From: Chitinophagales bacterium
GTDB taxonomy: Bacteria; Bacteroidota; Bacteroidia; Chitinophagales; Chitinophagaceae
Length of the DNA stretch: 64,000 bases
NCBI GenBank assembly: GCA_026936105.1
Contig: JAIXKI010000004.1
Span: forward strand, 1-64,000
Direction: 5' to 3'
A program made the position numbers and the translations under genes. Below are positions 44,915-54,311 of this stretch, one piece after another. Position 1 is the first letter of the stretch. Every line of letters begins with the position of its first letter. A model generated the notes under the pieces. That model ran no database searches. It saw nothing but the letters and a program-made list of their open reading frames with translations, and was not told where the DNA came from.

Positions 44915-44951
44915 ACAGGAATTACATGGATCCTTAAATCATAAATGCTTC

Positions 44952-46343
44952 ATGAAAAAGGCAATAGTGTTTTTGTGTTTCAGTTTATTCGTATTTGCAG
45001 TTTCGGCACAAACGGTAGCTGCAAAACTTAAAACGGCTTTTCAGAAATTTGAAAACGATCCGCAGCTCAAACATGCGTTGAGTTCGCTTTATGTAATCAA
45101 TGCAAAGACAGGAGAAGTTGTTTTTTCCCGGAATGCATCCACCGGCATGGCCGGAGCTTCCACACAAAAGATCATTACGGCATCAACTGCCTTTGAATTT
45201 TTGGGTAAAGATTATCAATACAAGACCAGGCTGGGATATTCAGGAAAGATCAATGGCAATGTACTGGACGGAGACCTGTATGTGATAGGGAGTGGTGACC
45301 CTACACTGGGAAGCTGGCGCTGGCAGCAAACCAATGACAGCCTTACCCTGGATCAATGGGTGGCGGAAATAAAAAAAATGAATATTCAAGAGATCAACGG
45401 CACATTGAAAACAAACACCTCTGCTTTCCCTTATCAATCCATTCCTGATGGATGGATATGGCAGGATATCGGGAATTATTACGGTGCCGGGGCCTATCCG
45501 CTGAACTGGAAAGAGAATCAATATGATCTTTTTCTTTCGTCAGGAAATAAGATCAATGACAAAGTAAAAGTTTTGAATGACAGCGCTTACTCATTTAAAG
45601 TAAATGAGCTGCATTCTGCTGCAAGAGGTACCGGTGATAATGCATACATCTATTACGATAAAAGTTTATCAGGAACTATTCCGGTAAATGAAAGATCGTT
45701 TACCATATCAGGAGCGGAAGAAGATCCTGTTAATAAACTTCTTACTGATCTTCGACTGGCTCTGAACAGGAATTCGATCTTGATAGCGAAAGATAAAGGA
45801 ATATATAACCGTAATCTCTTTCAGAAAGACTCCTCGGAATTGAAAGACATCCATTTCTTCTTCACACAAAAATCACCCGCCCTGGATTCAGTGATTTACT
45901 GGTTCCTGCAAAAGAGCATCAATCTATATGGTGAGTCACTGGTAAAAACATTTGCTTATGAAAAAAATGGTTTTGGCTCTGCCGATACGGGTTTGGACAT
46001 GATGATCGAATTCTGGAAGCAAAAAGGTATTGATGAAAATGAACTGCACCTGGTTGATGGTTCTGGCCTTTCACCCCTGAATCGCCTTACCACTCATGCA
46101 CAGGTACAAGTATTGAAATATGCGAAGAGCCGCAGCTGGTTCCCATATTTCTATGACGGGCTTCCCGAATATAATGATATGAAAATGAAAAGCGGCACCA
46201 TCAATGGGGTGAAAGGATTTGCTGGTTATCATCATTCGAAAAAAGGAGAGGAGTTTATTTTCTCCTTCCTGGTGAATAATTATAACGGCTCTCCTTCTGC
46301 ATTGGTAAACAAGATGTACAAAGTTCTGAATGTGCTGAAATAA
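44952..46343 (+). CDS. dacB: D-alanyl-D-alanine carboxypeptidase/endopeptidase (PBP4, S13)
   Basis: A 463-residue periplasmic penicillin-binding protein with a signal peptide (MKKAIVFLCFSLFVFAVSAQ). The nucleophile Ser70 and Lys73 lie in GASTQKIITAS. SGDPTLG marks the inserted domain of the S13 family, VDGSGLSPLNRLTT gives the middle motif, and KSGTINGVKGFAGY the KTG-like box. It trims or cleaves peptidoglycan cross-links during growth. Confidence 0.94.
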   Translation: MKKAIVFLCFSLFVFAVSAQTVAAKLKTAFQKFENDPQLKHALSSLYVINAKTGEVVFSRNASTGMAGASTQKIITASTAFEFLGKDYQYKTRLGYSGKINGNVLDGDLYVIGSGDPTLGSWRWQQTNDSLTLDQWVAEIKKMNIQEINGTLKTNTSAFPYQSIPDGWIWQDIGNYYGAGAYPLNWKENQYDLFLSSGNKINDKVKVLNDSAYSFKVNELHSAARGTGDNAYIYYDKSLSGTIPVNERSFTISGAEEDPVNKLLTDLRLALNRNSILIAKDKGIYNRNLFQKDSSELKDIHFFFTQKSPALDSVIYWFLQKSINLYGESLVKTFAYEKNGFGSADTGLDMMIEFWKQKGIDENELHLVDGSGLSPLNRLTTHAQVQVLKYAKSRSWFPYFYDGLPEYNDMKMKSGTINGVKGFAGYHHSKKGEEFIFSFLVNNYNGSPSALVNKMYKVLNVLK

Positions 46344-46380
46344 GTTGGAAGAGAAACAACTTGATGTACGCTCACTTTTT

Positions 46381-47388
46381 TCAGAACAAACTTATCCCAG
46401 ATTCAATAAGCCATGGTGCGGCAAAACAACCTGCCCAGATCAGGATGATAATGATCTTTCCCCCGACAGAGAGGTCCTGCACCAATGTTCTTTGCAGTAG
46501 GTTTTGCATCAAATTTTTGATCTGTTCTTCCTTATAGGAATATTCATACGGAGGAGCCTGGGGAATACCCCGGAAAGACGGGTGCAGGCGGATAAGAACA
46601 TTGCGGATCTTCCAGTAATTTTCATCACTGAGTTCTTCGTAAGTGGTGTTGAGGTCAATACCTTCTTCTTCAACTTTTTTGGTCAGTTTATTGTACTGCA
46701 CATCAGACACCAGGCGGGATAATAAAAACAAAGGAAGGATCAGCAGCGGATAAAAAGGCCTTTGCAAACCGTACAATGCAAACCAGATCATCAGCCCTGC
46801 CGAGATGATGATAAAGATCTGGCTGATGATGTGGCTGCCGTCAAGAAACAGGCGGTTCAGAAGCTGTCCGCCATCGAGAGGATAAACAGGAAGCAGATTA
46901 AAAAGATTTAAGAAAACAAGGATCCAGGCGATCCGGTTCAGCAAAAAGAGTTGTGAATAATCCTGGCTGATATACGGTGCAGCATAATAAAGAGCTATCC
47001 CCACAATAATTCCGGGAACAGGCCCCGCCAGAAGAATGATCGCCGATTGCAACTGCGATACTTCATGCTTTTTACCGGATGCATAGGCGCCTAACAGAGG
47101 TATAAAGAAAATACCAAGGTCCTGGTAATTGTAAAACTTCATGGCGAGGAAATGGCCGAGTTCATGAAACACAACGACACCGGTGAGGGCAAGCAGGAGT
47201 GTCCAGTTATTCCGGAAGAAAAAATAACCGACGATCAGATACAGGGCAAGGCTGGTGATGGACCGCAGCCATATATTAGAACGGCTCCTTGGCTCATCGG
47301 CAGGAAACTTAGGCGGATAAATAAGTTGGTTCCCTGATAATGAGTTTTCCAGGGAGCCATTACCGGATAAATTTTGCAATTCTTCCAT
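46381..47388 (-). CDS. M50-family site-2 protease
   Basis: A 335-residue intramembrane metalloprotease. The zinc site is His75-Glu76-x-x-His79 in VVFHELGHFLAM, with the third ligand Asp172 in PVYPLDGGQLLN. About six hydrophobic segments cover 40-240, and a cytoplasmic tail follows. No PDZ domain is visible, as in the FtsH/SpoIVFB-like group. It may cleave a membrane-bound anti-sigma factor or other transmembrane substrate; none is encoded nearby. It is 24 bases after the DoxX gene, same strand. Confidence 0.9.
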   Translation of the reverse strand: MEELQNLSGNGSLENSLSGNQLIYPPKFPADEPRSRSNIWLRSITSLALYLIVGYFFFRNNWTLLLALTGVVVFHELGHFLAMKFYNYQDLGIFFIPLLGAYASGKKHEVSQLQSAIILLAGPVPGIIVGIALYYAAPYISQDYSQLFLLNRIAWILVFLNLFNLLPVYPLDGGQLLNRLFLDGSHIISQIFIIISAGLMIWFALYGLQRPFYPLLILPLFLLSRLVSDVQYNKLTKKVEEEGIDLNTTYEELSDENYWKIRNVLIRLHPSFRGIPQAPPYEYSYKEEQIKNLMQNLLQRTLVQDLSVGGKIIIILIWAGCFAAPWLIESGISLF

Positions 47389-47412
47389 GATGATTAGGGG
47401 GCAAGTTACCCA

Positions 47413-47823
47413 CTATTTCCCGATCAGTCTGTCGAGGCTCCATTTTCCCGGTCCGCAAAGCAGTGTGACTACCGATACAATGAGGTAAAGGATCGGCATC
47501 TCTCTTTCATGAAGCGCTGTGCCACCATGGACAATGAAAACGATTGTAAGAAAATGCAGTACCAGAATAAATGATACCAGGCGGGTCATAAGACCTGCCG
47601 CCCATAAAACTGTGCAGATTACTTCGGCAAATAAGGCAAGCAAAAGGCTGGGATGAGAGCCTAAGCCAATCGGATCAGAAAATTGATCTTTCATTTTTTC
47701 GTATGCGTTCACCTTCATCATTCCGTGGTCGAGGAATAAAAATCCGGCAAATCCGATGCGTAGGAGGAACATGCTCAGATTAAATGAGAGATCCGAATAA
47801 CGGGTGCTGAATAATTTTTTCAT
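47413..47823 (-). CDS. DoxX-family membrane protein
   Basis: A 136-residue protein with four predicted membrane helices and the family pattern LRIGFAGFLFLDHGMMKV, then LWAAGLMTRLVSFILVLHFLTIVFIVHGG. Homologues include quinol-oxidase subunits and thiosulfate-linked proteins, but most are uncharacterised. It probably shares a transcript with the M50 protease that follows. Confidence 0.85.
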   Translation of the reverse strand: MKKLFSTRYSDLSFNLSMFLLRIGFAGFLFLDHGMMKVNAYEKMKDQFSDPIGLGSHPSLLLALFAEVICTVLWAAGLMTRLVSFILVLHFLTIVFIVHGGTALHEREMPILYLIVSVVTLLCGPGKWSLDRLIGK

Positions 47824-48015
47824 AACTGCGGGTTTTAGTTTTGCAATGATAGAAAATATATTTCATTATTAAAATCCGCTCATAAAAATGAATGAAATGT
47901 TAAATCATTTCATTGGAGGCAGTTATCCACAACTGTTTGGAATGATGTTTGGCAACCCTTGAAATAATTTTCAACTTCGCAACGTTTATTCAGCAACGGA
48001 CAAAGGACATACCAA
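47824..48015. other. Intergenic region between doxX and TPR gene
   Basis: 192 bases between divergent genes. It contains a perfect inverted repeat AATGAAATG/CATTTCATT (47891-47914, 6-base loop) that could be an operator, and 9 bases later a TTATCCACA matching the DnaA-box consensus. I cannot place a clear promoter for either gene. Confidence 0.35.
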
Positions 48016-51000
48016 ATGAAGAATATTAGTTTTCTTGCGATAACAATCGTACTCAGTATCCCCACTCTTTCCCAACAGACCCGCATTTATTCAGATCCTC
48101 CGCTTATTGATAAGTTCAAGGAAGCAAAAGATTATTTTCAGAGAGATGAATACAGCCTGGCGTACCCGTTGTTCAAAGAATTGCAGCGTTCTTTGCAGGA
48201 AACAGACAAGGCCGGTAATACGATCACTGCTCAGGAGATCGGTTATTATACGATCGTTTGCGGGTTGAAGCAGAATGAAGGAATAGCAGAGCAAAACGCC
48301 GTTGAATATATTGACCTCACCAAAAACACTTCCCGGGTTGAAATGATGAATTTTCATCTCGGTGAATATTACTTCCGGAAACAAAATTTTGCTGAAGCGG
48401 TACAGCGTTATGAACAGGCCAATATCAGCAACCTGAGCAACCGTGAAATAGCGGACATGAAATTCCACCAGGGATACTCTTATTTCACTTTACAGCGATT
48501 CAACCAGGCAAAGCCGTTATTCAATACGATCCGTAAGATCAAAGACGATCCCAATTACCTTGATGCCAATTATTATTATGGTTTCCTTGCCTTCAAAGAC
48601 GGACAATACAGCGATGCGCTGGAAAGTTTCAAAATTGTAGAAAACGAAAAAAGTTATTCAACTGTCGTGCCTTACTACATCGCACAGATCTATTACATAC
48701 AGGGAAGAAAGGATGAGGCTATCAGCTATGTACAGAATAAACTGAAATCAGGGAATTCACAATATTATGACCTGGAATTAAAACAACTGATCGGCCACGC
48801 TTATTTTGAAAGAAAAGAATATGCAAAAGCTTTGCCTTATCTCGAGGATTTTGTGAACCGCTCTAAGAAAGTGCGCAGGGAGGACATGTATGAATTGTCT
48901 TATTGTTATTATCAAAACGATCAGTTGAACAAGGCTATTGATGGTTTCAAACAACTGAGCGGTAAAGAGGATTCGCTGGGGCAGAATGCCATGTATCTTT
49001 TGGGCGATTCGTATTTGAAAACCGGGCAGAAGACCAATGCCCGTAATGCATTCCTTTTTTGTTCCACAAACAGCAGCAATGCAAAACAAAAAGAGATCTC
49101 AGGATTTCAATATGCCAAGCTTTCTTATGAACTGGGTTACCAGGATGAGGCATTGAACAGCCTTAAATCTTTTTTAAATGTCTATCCCAATTCCACCTAC
49201 AATACCGAAGCGAAAGAGTTATTGGTGTCGGTGCTGGCAAACACCAACAATTACAAAGATGCGCAGGTTTTGCTGGAAGGGTTAAAGAGCCCTTCTCCCA
49301 GTGCAAAGAGATTATATCCGCGTATCCTCTATGGCCGTGCTACAGAGCTTATCAATGACGGAAGGCTGGCAGATGCAGATGCCTTGCTGGATAAAGCGCT
49401 GAAAGATCCCAACAACACTTCCGTGCTTCCTTTCATCAATTTCTGGAAAGGTGAGATCGCATACCGGAACAACAACCTGGACAATGCGATTAAATACTAT
49501 AATGCCTATATCAGCGCCGGTGCGCCGGCCAGTGGTGAAGCCAATTCAACGAATGCAAAATACGATCTGGGTTATTGTTATCTGAGAAAAGAAAACTATC
49601 CTGCTGCATTGAGTTTCTTTGAACCTATCGGGAAAAACCCTGCATTAAACTCAGATGAACTGAAGCAGGACGCATACATAAGAACTGCGGACTGCTATTT
49701 TATGAACCGGGATTACACGAAGGCCAAAGCGATGTATGATAATGTGATCAAATTTTCCTGGCCTGCAGAAGATTATGCCACTTTTCAAAATGCAATGATA
49801 TCGGGTATCAGAAGTTCTTCTGAAAAGATCAGTTTGTTGAGTACGCTTACCCGGAAATTCCCTACTTCATCGTTGGTCACCGATGCCAATATGGAAATTG
49901 CGCAAACCTACATTTCCGACGAACGTTTCAGGGAGTCAATACCCTATCTGAATAATGTTTTGAAAGGAGATGGCAATTCGAGCCTGAAGCCCACGGCCAT
50001 GTTGAAGCTCGGCGTTGTGTATTACAACTTAAATAATAATACAGATGCTATTAAACAATACAAGGCTTTAATTGCTCAGTATCCAAACTCGCCGGAAGCT
50101 GAAAATGCATTGGAAAATGTGAAGACGATCTACATTGAAGATGGTAAACCCAATGAATATGCCGATTTCATGAGACAGGAGGGCCGGCCCATCAGTGTAA
50201 GTTCCGAAGACTCACTGACCTATAATGCAGCGCTGATGCAATATCAAAATGGGAATACCAATGCAGCCATGAACGGGTTCAATTCTTATTTGCAACGGTT
50301 CTCTTCTGGTACCTACGTAATTGATGCTAATTTTTATTTGGGTGAGATCTATAACAGCCGAAAAGATTTTACGAATGCTTTGAAAGGATATGAAGCTGTG
50401 GCTGTCAATGCGCCGAACAGTTATGCCGAAAGAGCGGTGTTGAATGCTGCACGTATCTGTTTCTTTGAGCTGAAAGATTATACTAAAGCAGAAAAGTATT
50501 ATATTCAGTTAAAACAGATATCCTCGAACCAGGAAAACAGGCTGGAAGCTATGCGTGGGTTGCTGCGTTGCCAGTATCAGCTTCAAAAATGGGATGTGGC
50601 CCTGGATAATGCCAAAGAACTTACAGAGGCTAAGGGGAGCAGCGCTGATGACAAAGTTTTGGCTGAAATTACCATTGCAAAATCATACGAAGTAAAACAA
50701 CAATATGATCTTGCTATCGCAAGTTTCAAAAAAGTTGTGCAATTGAATAAAGGCGCACTTGCCGCCGAAGCACGTTATGAGATCGCCAATTGCTGGTTTG
50801 CGGTCAACCGTCTTGGCGATGCGGAGAAAGCTGCCTTTGAAACCATCAATAAGTCGGGATCGTATGATTTCTGGGTCACCAAATCTTACATTTTGCTGGG
50901 TGATATTTATTTCCGGCAAAAAGATTATTTCAATGCGAAGGCAACCTTCCAGAGTGTGGTGGCCAACAGTATTGATATGGAATTAAAGAATGAAGCTCAG

Positions 51001-51060
51001 GCAAAATTGAATAAAGTACTGGAAGAAGAAAAAGCGAACAGCAAGGTGAATGAACAATAA
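48016..51060 (+). CDS. Secreted TPR-repeat protein
   Basis: A 1014-residue periplasmic protein with signal peptide (MKNISFLAITIVLSIPTLS) and tetratricopeptide repeats over nearly the whole length, for example GEYYFRKQNFAEAVQRYEQA, LGVVYYNLNNNTDAIKQYKA and LGEIYNSRKDFTNALKGYEA. Spacings of 34-37 residues recur about two dozen times. Such Bacteroidota proteins scaffold envelope assemblies. It overlaps the beta-barrel gene region by only a few bases (stop 51060, next ATG 51074), and a HU-domain membrane protein follows: the three may form one envelope complex. Confidence 0.9.
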   Translation: MKNISFLAITIVLSIPTLSQQTRIYSDPPLIDKFKEAKDYFQRDEYSLAYPLFKELQRSLQETDKAGNTITAQEIGYYTIVCGLKQNEGIAEQNAVEYIDLTKNTSRVEMMNFHLGEYYFRKQNFAEAVQRYEQANISNLSNREIADMKFHQGYSYFTLQRFNQAKPLFNTIRKIKDDPNYLDANYYYGFLAFKDGQYSDALESFKIVENEKSYSTVVPYYIAQIYYIQGRKDEAISYVQNKLKSGNSQYYDLELKQLIGHAYFERKEYAKALPYLEDFVNRSKKVRREDMYELSYCYYQNDQLNKAIDGFKQLSGKEDSLGQNAMYLLGDSYLKTGQKTNARNAFLFCSTNSSNAKQKEISGFQYAKLSYELGYQDEALNSLKSFLNVYPNSTYNTEAKELLVSVLANTNNYKDAQVLLEGLKSPSPSAKRLYPRILYGRATELINDGRLADADALLDKALKDPNNTSVLPFINFWKGEIAYRNNNLDNAIKYYNAYISAGAPASGEANSTNAKYDLGYCYLRKENYPAALSFFEPIGKNPALNSDELKQDAYIRTADCYFMNRDYTKAKAMYDNVIKFSWPAEDYATFQNAMISGIRSSSEKISLLSTLTRKFPTSSLVTDANMEIAQTYISDERFRESIPYLNNVLKGDGNSSLKPTAMLKLGVVYYNLNNNTDAIKQYKALIAQYPNSPEAENALENVKTIYIEDGKPNEYADFMRQEGRPISVSSEDSLTYNAALMQYQNGNTNAAMNGFNSYLQRFSSGTYVIDANFYLGEIYNSRKDFTNALKGYEAVAVNAPNSYAERAVLNAARICFFELKDYTKAEKYYIQLKQISSNQENRLEAMRGLLRCQYQLQKWDVALDNAKELTEAKGSSADDKVLAEITIAKSYEVKQQYDLAIASFKKVVQLNKGALAAEARYEIANCWFAVNRLGDAEKAAFETINKSGSYDFWVTKSYILLGDIYFRQKDYFNAKATFQSVVANSIDMELKNEAQAKLNKVLEEEKANSKVNEQ

Positions 51061-51073
51061 AAGGAAAAAGTTT

Positions 51074-52726
51074 ATGAAAGGATATATGCATAAAATTATT
51101 TTTGTTTCGATAATATTGGTTGCAGCCGGTATGGTTGCACAGGCACAGGATACTACCAAAAAAAGATCAGTGAACATCACTTCCACTTTCAAGCCTGTGT
51201 TGAGGGAAGCCGCCAAAATAAATTTCAATGCCAATCCTCCCTCTGCTGATACGGCAAAGCCTGTTCTCAAATATGAGATCCCTGATCAGAGTCTTTCATT
51301 TGCCTATCAGCCGGGATCATTAAGGCCGTTGGCATTGCAGATAGATACAGGCGGAAGATGGGATAACAGCAATTATATAAAACTGGGCTTTGGAAGTTTG
51401 AGGACCCCATATTTACAAACCGGCTTTTCTTTTGGTGACGGCAAGACCATGGGCGTGAATATTTATGCGAAGCATGTTTCTTCTGACGGGCCTAAGCCAT
51501 TCCAGAAATTCAATACGACCAAGGTAAAGCTGGATGCTTTTTTTCAAACACCCAAAAAACTGGAATGGGATGCGGGATTAGAAATGAAACAAGACGGAAC
51601 TTACAAGTACGGTTTTCAGCCTGAAACACTGAGTTTTCCCAGGGATTCGCTGAAACAGAATTTTCAGACCTTCGGCGGCTCAATAGGATTTCATAATATA
51701 AATCCTACTCCATTAGGATTGAGCTATTCTCCTTTAATTAAAATAAACGTGTTCTCAGATAACAGGAAAAATTCTGAAAGCAATACGGTGATAGATCTGC
51801 CATTGGAAAAAACAATAGGACAAACATTCGGCGCCAAAATTGATCTCAACTTCGACCTGACAAGGCTTTCTCCAAAAAGCAAGTCAGCGGTCAATAATAC
51901 ATCTTACAGTATAGCGCCTTCCCTGCTGTTCAAAACTCCAAACATCAATATACAGGCGGGTATCAGGCCATCATGGGATAACAAGATCTTTAAAATGTTT
52001 CCCAATATCATGGCAGATATTGGAACGGAGGATTCCCGCTTCACTTTTCAGGCAGGATGGATCGGGTACATTCGAAAAACGACCTATCAGTATTTAGCTT
52101 CAAAAAATCCATGGTTGTGGCTGCCCTCATCACTCAATAACACATGGATCGAAGAAAGGTATGCAGGTTTTAAAGGATCCGTAGGTGATTTTTTCAGCTA
52201 CAGCGCCAAGGCCGGATTCAGCAAATTGAATAATCAGCCTTTGTTTGTGAATGACACCACACCGGGATTGGGAGGGAAATCTTTTGTAGTGGTCAATGAG
52301 CCGCAACTTAAAGTATTTACAATAGGAGGAGAACTCGGGTTTACTTTACAGGAAAAATTCTCGATGATCACCAGCCTCGACATCAACCAGTATTCTCATC
52401 TCGCAGTGAATAAAGCCGCCTGGGGGCTTCTGCCGATAGAATTCAACACAGCCATCCGCTTACAGGCGATGAAAGATCTGTGGTTCAAGGCAGATGTATT
52501 TGGCTGGACGGGGCCCAAATACATGAGGCCGGATGGTAATATGGGAACATTAAAAGGAGCCTTCGATATGAATGCAGGCCTGGAATTCCGTATCACACCT
52601 TATATCAACATCTGGACACAATTCAATAATATTCTGAACAGGCAATACCAGCGCTGGAATCAATATCCGGTGTATGGATTCAATTTTCTCGGCGGAGTCG
52701 TATTTTCGTTCAATCAAAAGAACTGA
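51074..52726 (+). CDS. Outer-membrane beta-barrel protein
   Basis: A 550-residue protein with a signal peptide (KIIFVSIILVAAGMVAQAQ) and repeated amphipathic strands, ending with YQRWNQYPVYGFNFLGGVVFSFNQKN, a terminal-Phe-like outer-membrane signature. It looks like the barrel of a TonB-dependent receptor without the plug, and contains INIWTQFNNILNRQYQRW as in such barrels. The start at 51074 is chosen over an ATG at 51050 that would overlap the TPR gene; 51086 is also possible. Located between the TPR gene and the HU-domain gene (2-base gap). Confidence 0.8.
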   Translation: MKGYMHKIIFVSIILVAAGMVAQAQDTTKKRSVNITSTFKPVLREAAKINFNANPPSADTAKPVLKYEIPDQSLSFAYQPGSLRPLALQIDTGGRWDNSNYIKLGFGSLRTPYLQTGFSFGDGKTMGVNIYAKHVSSDGPKPFQKFNTTKVKLDAFFQTPKKLEWDAGLEMKQDGTYKYGFQPETLSFPRDSLKQNFQTFGGSIGFHNINPTPLGLSYSPLIKINVFSDNRKNSESNTVIDLPLEKTIGQTFGAKIDLNFDLTRLSPKSKSAVNNTSYSIAPSLLFKTPNINIQAGIRPSWDNKIFKMFPNIMADIGTEDSRFTFQAGWIGYIRKTTYQYLASKNPWLWLPSSLNNTWIEERYAGFKGSVGDFFSYSAKAGFSKLNNQPLFVNDTTPGLGGKSFVVVNEPQLKVFTIGGELGFTLQEKFSMITSLDINQYSHLAVNKAAWGLLPIEFNTAIRLQAMKDLWFKADVFGWTGPKYMRPDGNMGTLKGAFDMNAGLEFRITPYINIWTQFNNILNRQYQRWNQYPVYGFNFLGGVVFSFNQKN

Positions 52727-52728
52727 TT

Positions 52729-53370
52729 ATGTACGATGAGCTGTACCGGTATCTTGTTTTTAACAAGCAACTGAACATACCGGGTATTGGAAATTTTATG
52801 GTGAGCAGAAAGCCTGCGAATTGCGATTTTCCGGAAAAGAAAGCCTACCCTCCTTCCTATTCCATCTCCCTGGAAAAAGAATCAGGCATCACTTCAAAGA
52901 ACCTGTTCTTCGCATTATCGGAATCAATGAATATTTCGGACCGTGATGCTGTGATAAAGTTCAACGATTTTGCCTTTGACCTGAAAAAAAGAATCACGGA
53001 AGGAGAAGAGGTGTTGTGGAAAGGAGTGGGCACATTCTTCCTGAAAGATGACGGATCATTCAGCCTGACCCCTGAAGAAGCCAAAGAGATGGAAGAGCCT
53101 GTCGTTGCAGAAAAAATATTACATGAGAACGCAGAGCACACGATATTAGTAGGGGAGAAGGAACGCAGTTCTGTTGAAATGACTCAATTCTTTTCCCAGC
53201 CCGAAGCAGTAAACACCAGGTGGTGGCTGGCCCCGTTGATCGTGGGGCTGATCATATTCTTACTTTTATTTTTTCAGTTCATCAATAATGACTGGAATAT
53301 TTTTTCGGTATCCAATCAACAAAGTATAACTCCTGAAAAATCAGGATTCTCACTCATATCGCCTGAATAA
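52729..53370 (+). CDS. HU/CCDC81-like domain membrane protein
   Basis: A 213-residue protein. Residues 1-120 carry two HU-like domains of the CCDC81 type (LYRYLVFNKQLNIPGIGNFMV and IKFNDFAFDLKKRITEGEEVLWKGVGTFFL). A single membrane helix at about 165-185 (APLIVGLIIFLLLFFQF) follows, then a short tail. Many Bacteroidota proteins of this group end in a SPOR domain; this one does not. It is the third gene after the TPR protein and barrel, and may anchor them to the chromosome or divisome. That link is inferred. Confidence 0.8.
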   Translation: MYDELYRYLVFNKQLNIPGIGNFMVSRKPANCDFPEKKAYPPSYSISLEKESGITSKNLFFALSESMNISDRDAVIKFNDFAFDLKKRITEGEEVLWKGVGTFFLKDDGSFSLTPEEAKEMEEPVVAEKILHENAEHTILVGEKERSSVEMTQFFSQPEAVNTRWWLAPLIVGLIIFLLLFFQFINNDWNIFSVSNQQSITPEKSGFSLISPE

Positions 53371-53414
53371 GCTGTTTTATACGGACAATTTGATTTTACT
53401 TTGCTTTTTCTTAT

Positions 53415-54311
53415 ATGAATGGGAAAATTCATTATTCCACTTGTCCCGTTTGCGGTTCTTCAGAGATCAGCGAAGTGATGACCGTTAAAGACCATCCGGT
53501 CAGCGGTGAAGTATTTACTATTGTTCAATGCAGTTCCTGCACATTGCGCTTTACCCAGGATGTTCCGGATGCTTCTTCCATCTCGCCCTATTACAGGTCT
53601 GAAGATTATATTTCACATACCGATCAGACAAAAGGCCTTATAGGCACTCTTTATAAAAAAGTAAGAAGTAAGACGCTGACTCATAAAAGAAGATTGATTG
53701 AAAAAGTTACCGGATTAAAAAAGGGAAATTTCCTTGATATCGGAAGCGGAACCGGAGCCTTTGTCAATGAAATGAAGAAGAGCGGCTGGCAGGTTAGGGG
53801 CATTGAACCCGATGAAGGGGCGAGAAGCCTGGCTAAAAAACTTTACGGGATTGAACTTGATAATGAAAAGAAACTGTTCCAAATAACGGAGCATTCATTG
53901 GATGCCATCACCCTATGGCATGTACTGGAACATGTGCATGATCTGCAAAGTTATGTGCAGCAACTGAAATTGCTTTTAAAGAAAAACGGAAAACTTTTCA
54001 TTGCCGTTCCCAACTACACGTCTTTAGACGCCTCGGTGTACAAAGAGTTCTGGGCTGCTTATGATGTCCCAAGGCATTTATATCATTTCTCTCCTTTATC
54101 CATGCAGTGCTTGATGGAGAAAAACGGAATGAAGATTGTTCAGCATAAGCCCATGTGGTACGATGGTTTTTATATTTCACTTCTGAGCAGTAAATATAAA
54201 ACAGGAAAGAGCAGATGGATCTCTTCTTTTTTCAATGGCCTTCGTTCTGATTGGAAGGCTATGATGAATGTAAAAAAGTGCAGTTCGGTCATCTATGTGA
54301 TCTCTGAATGA
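53415..54311 (+). CDS. Class I SAM-dependent methyltransferase with zinc ribbon
   Basis: A 298-residue protein. The first 45 residues hold a Cys4 zinc ribbon (CPVCGSS and VQCSSCTLRF), then the methyltransferase fold with motif I FLDIGSGTGAFVNEM, ITLWHVLEHVHD and KNGKLFIAVPNY. This layout is seen in methyltransferases of surface-glycan and O-antigen clusters. Its TGA stop and the stop of the convergent glutaminyl cyclase lie back to back in a TGATCA. Confidence 0.88.
   Translation: MNGKIHYSTCPVCGSSEISEVMTVKDHPVSGEVFTIVQCSSCTLRFTQDVPDASSISPYYRSEDYISHTDQTKGLIGTLYKKVRSKTLTHKRRLIEKVTGLKKGNFLDIGSGTGAFVNEMKKSGWQVRGIEPDEGARSLAKKLYGIELDNEKKLFQITEHSLDAITLWHVLEHVHDLQSYVQQLKLLLKKNGKLFIAVPNYTSLDASVYKEFWAAYDVPRHLYHFSPLSMQCLMEKNGMKIVQHKPMWYDGFYISLLSSKYKTGKSRWISSFFNGLRSDWKAMMNVKKCSSVIYVISE

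Noticed and set aside
47923-47931. DnaA box as a replication origin
   Set aside because: One exact 9-mer is expected by chance about every other window of this size; there is no cluster, no dnaA or dnaN gene and no AT-rich unwinding tract.
48016-51060. Repeats that could suggest a CRISPR or DNA repeat array
   Set aside because: They are degenerate protein-level TPR repeats without conserved DNA units or spacers.
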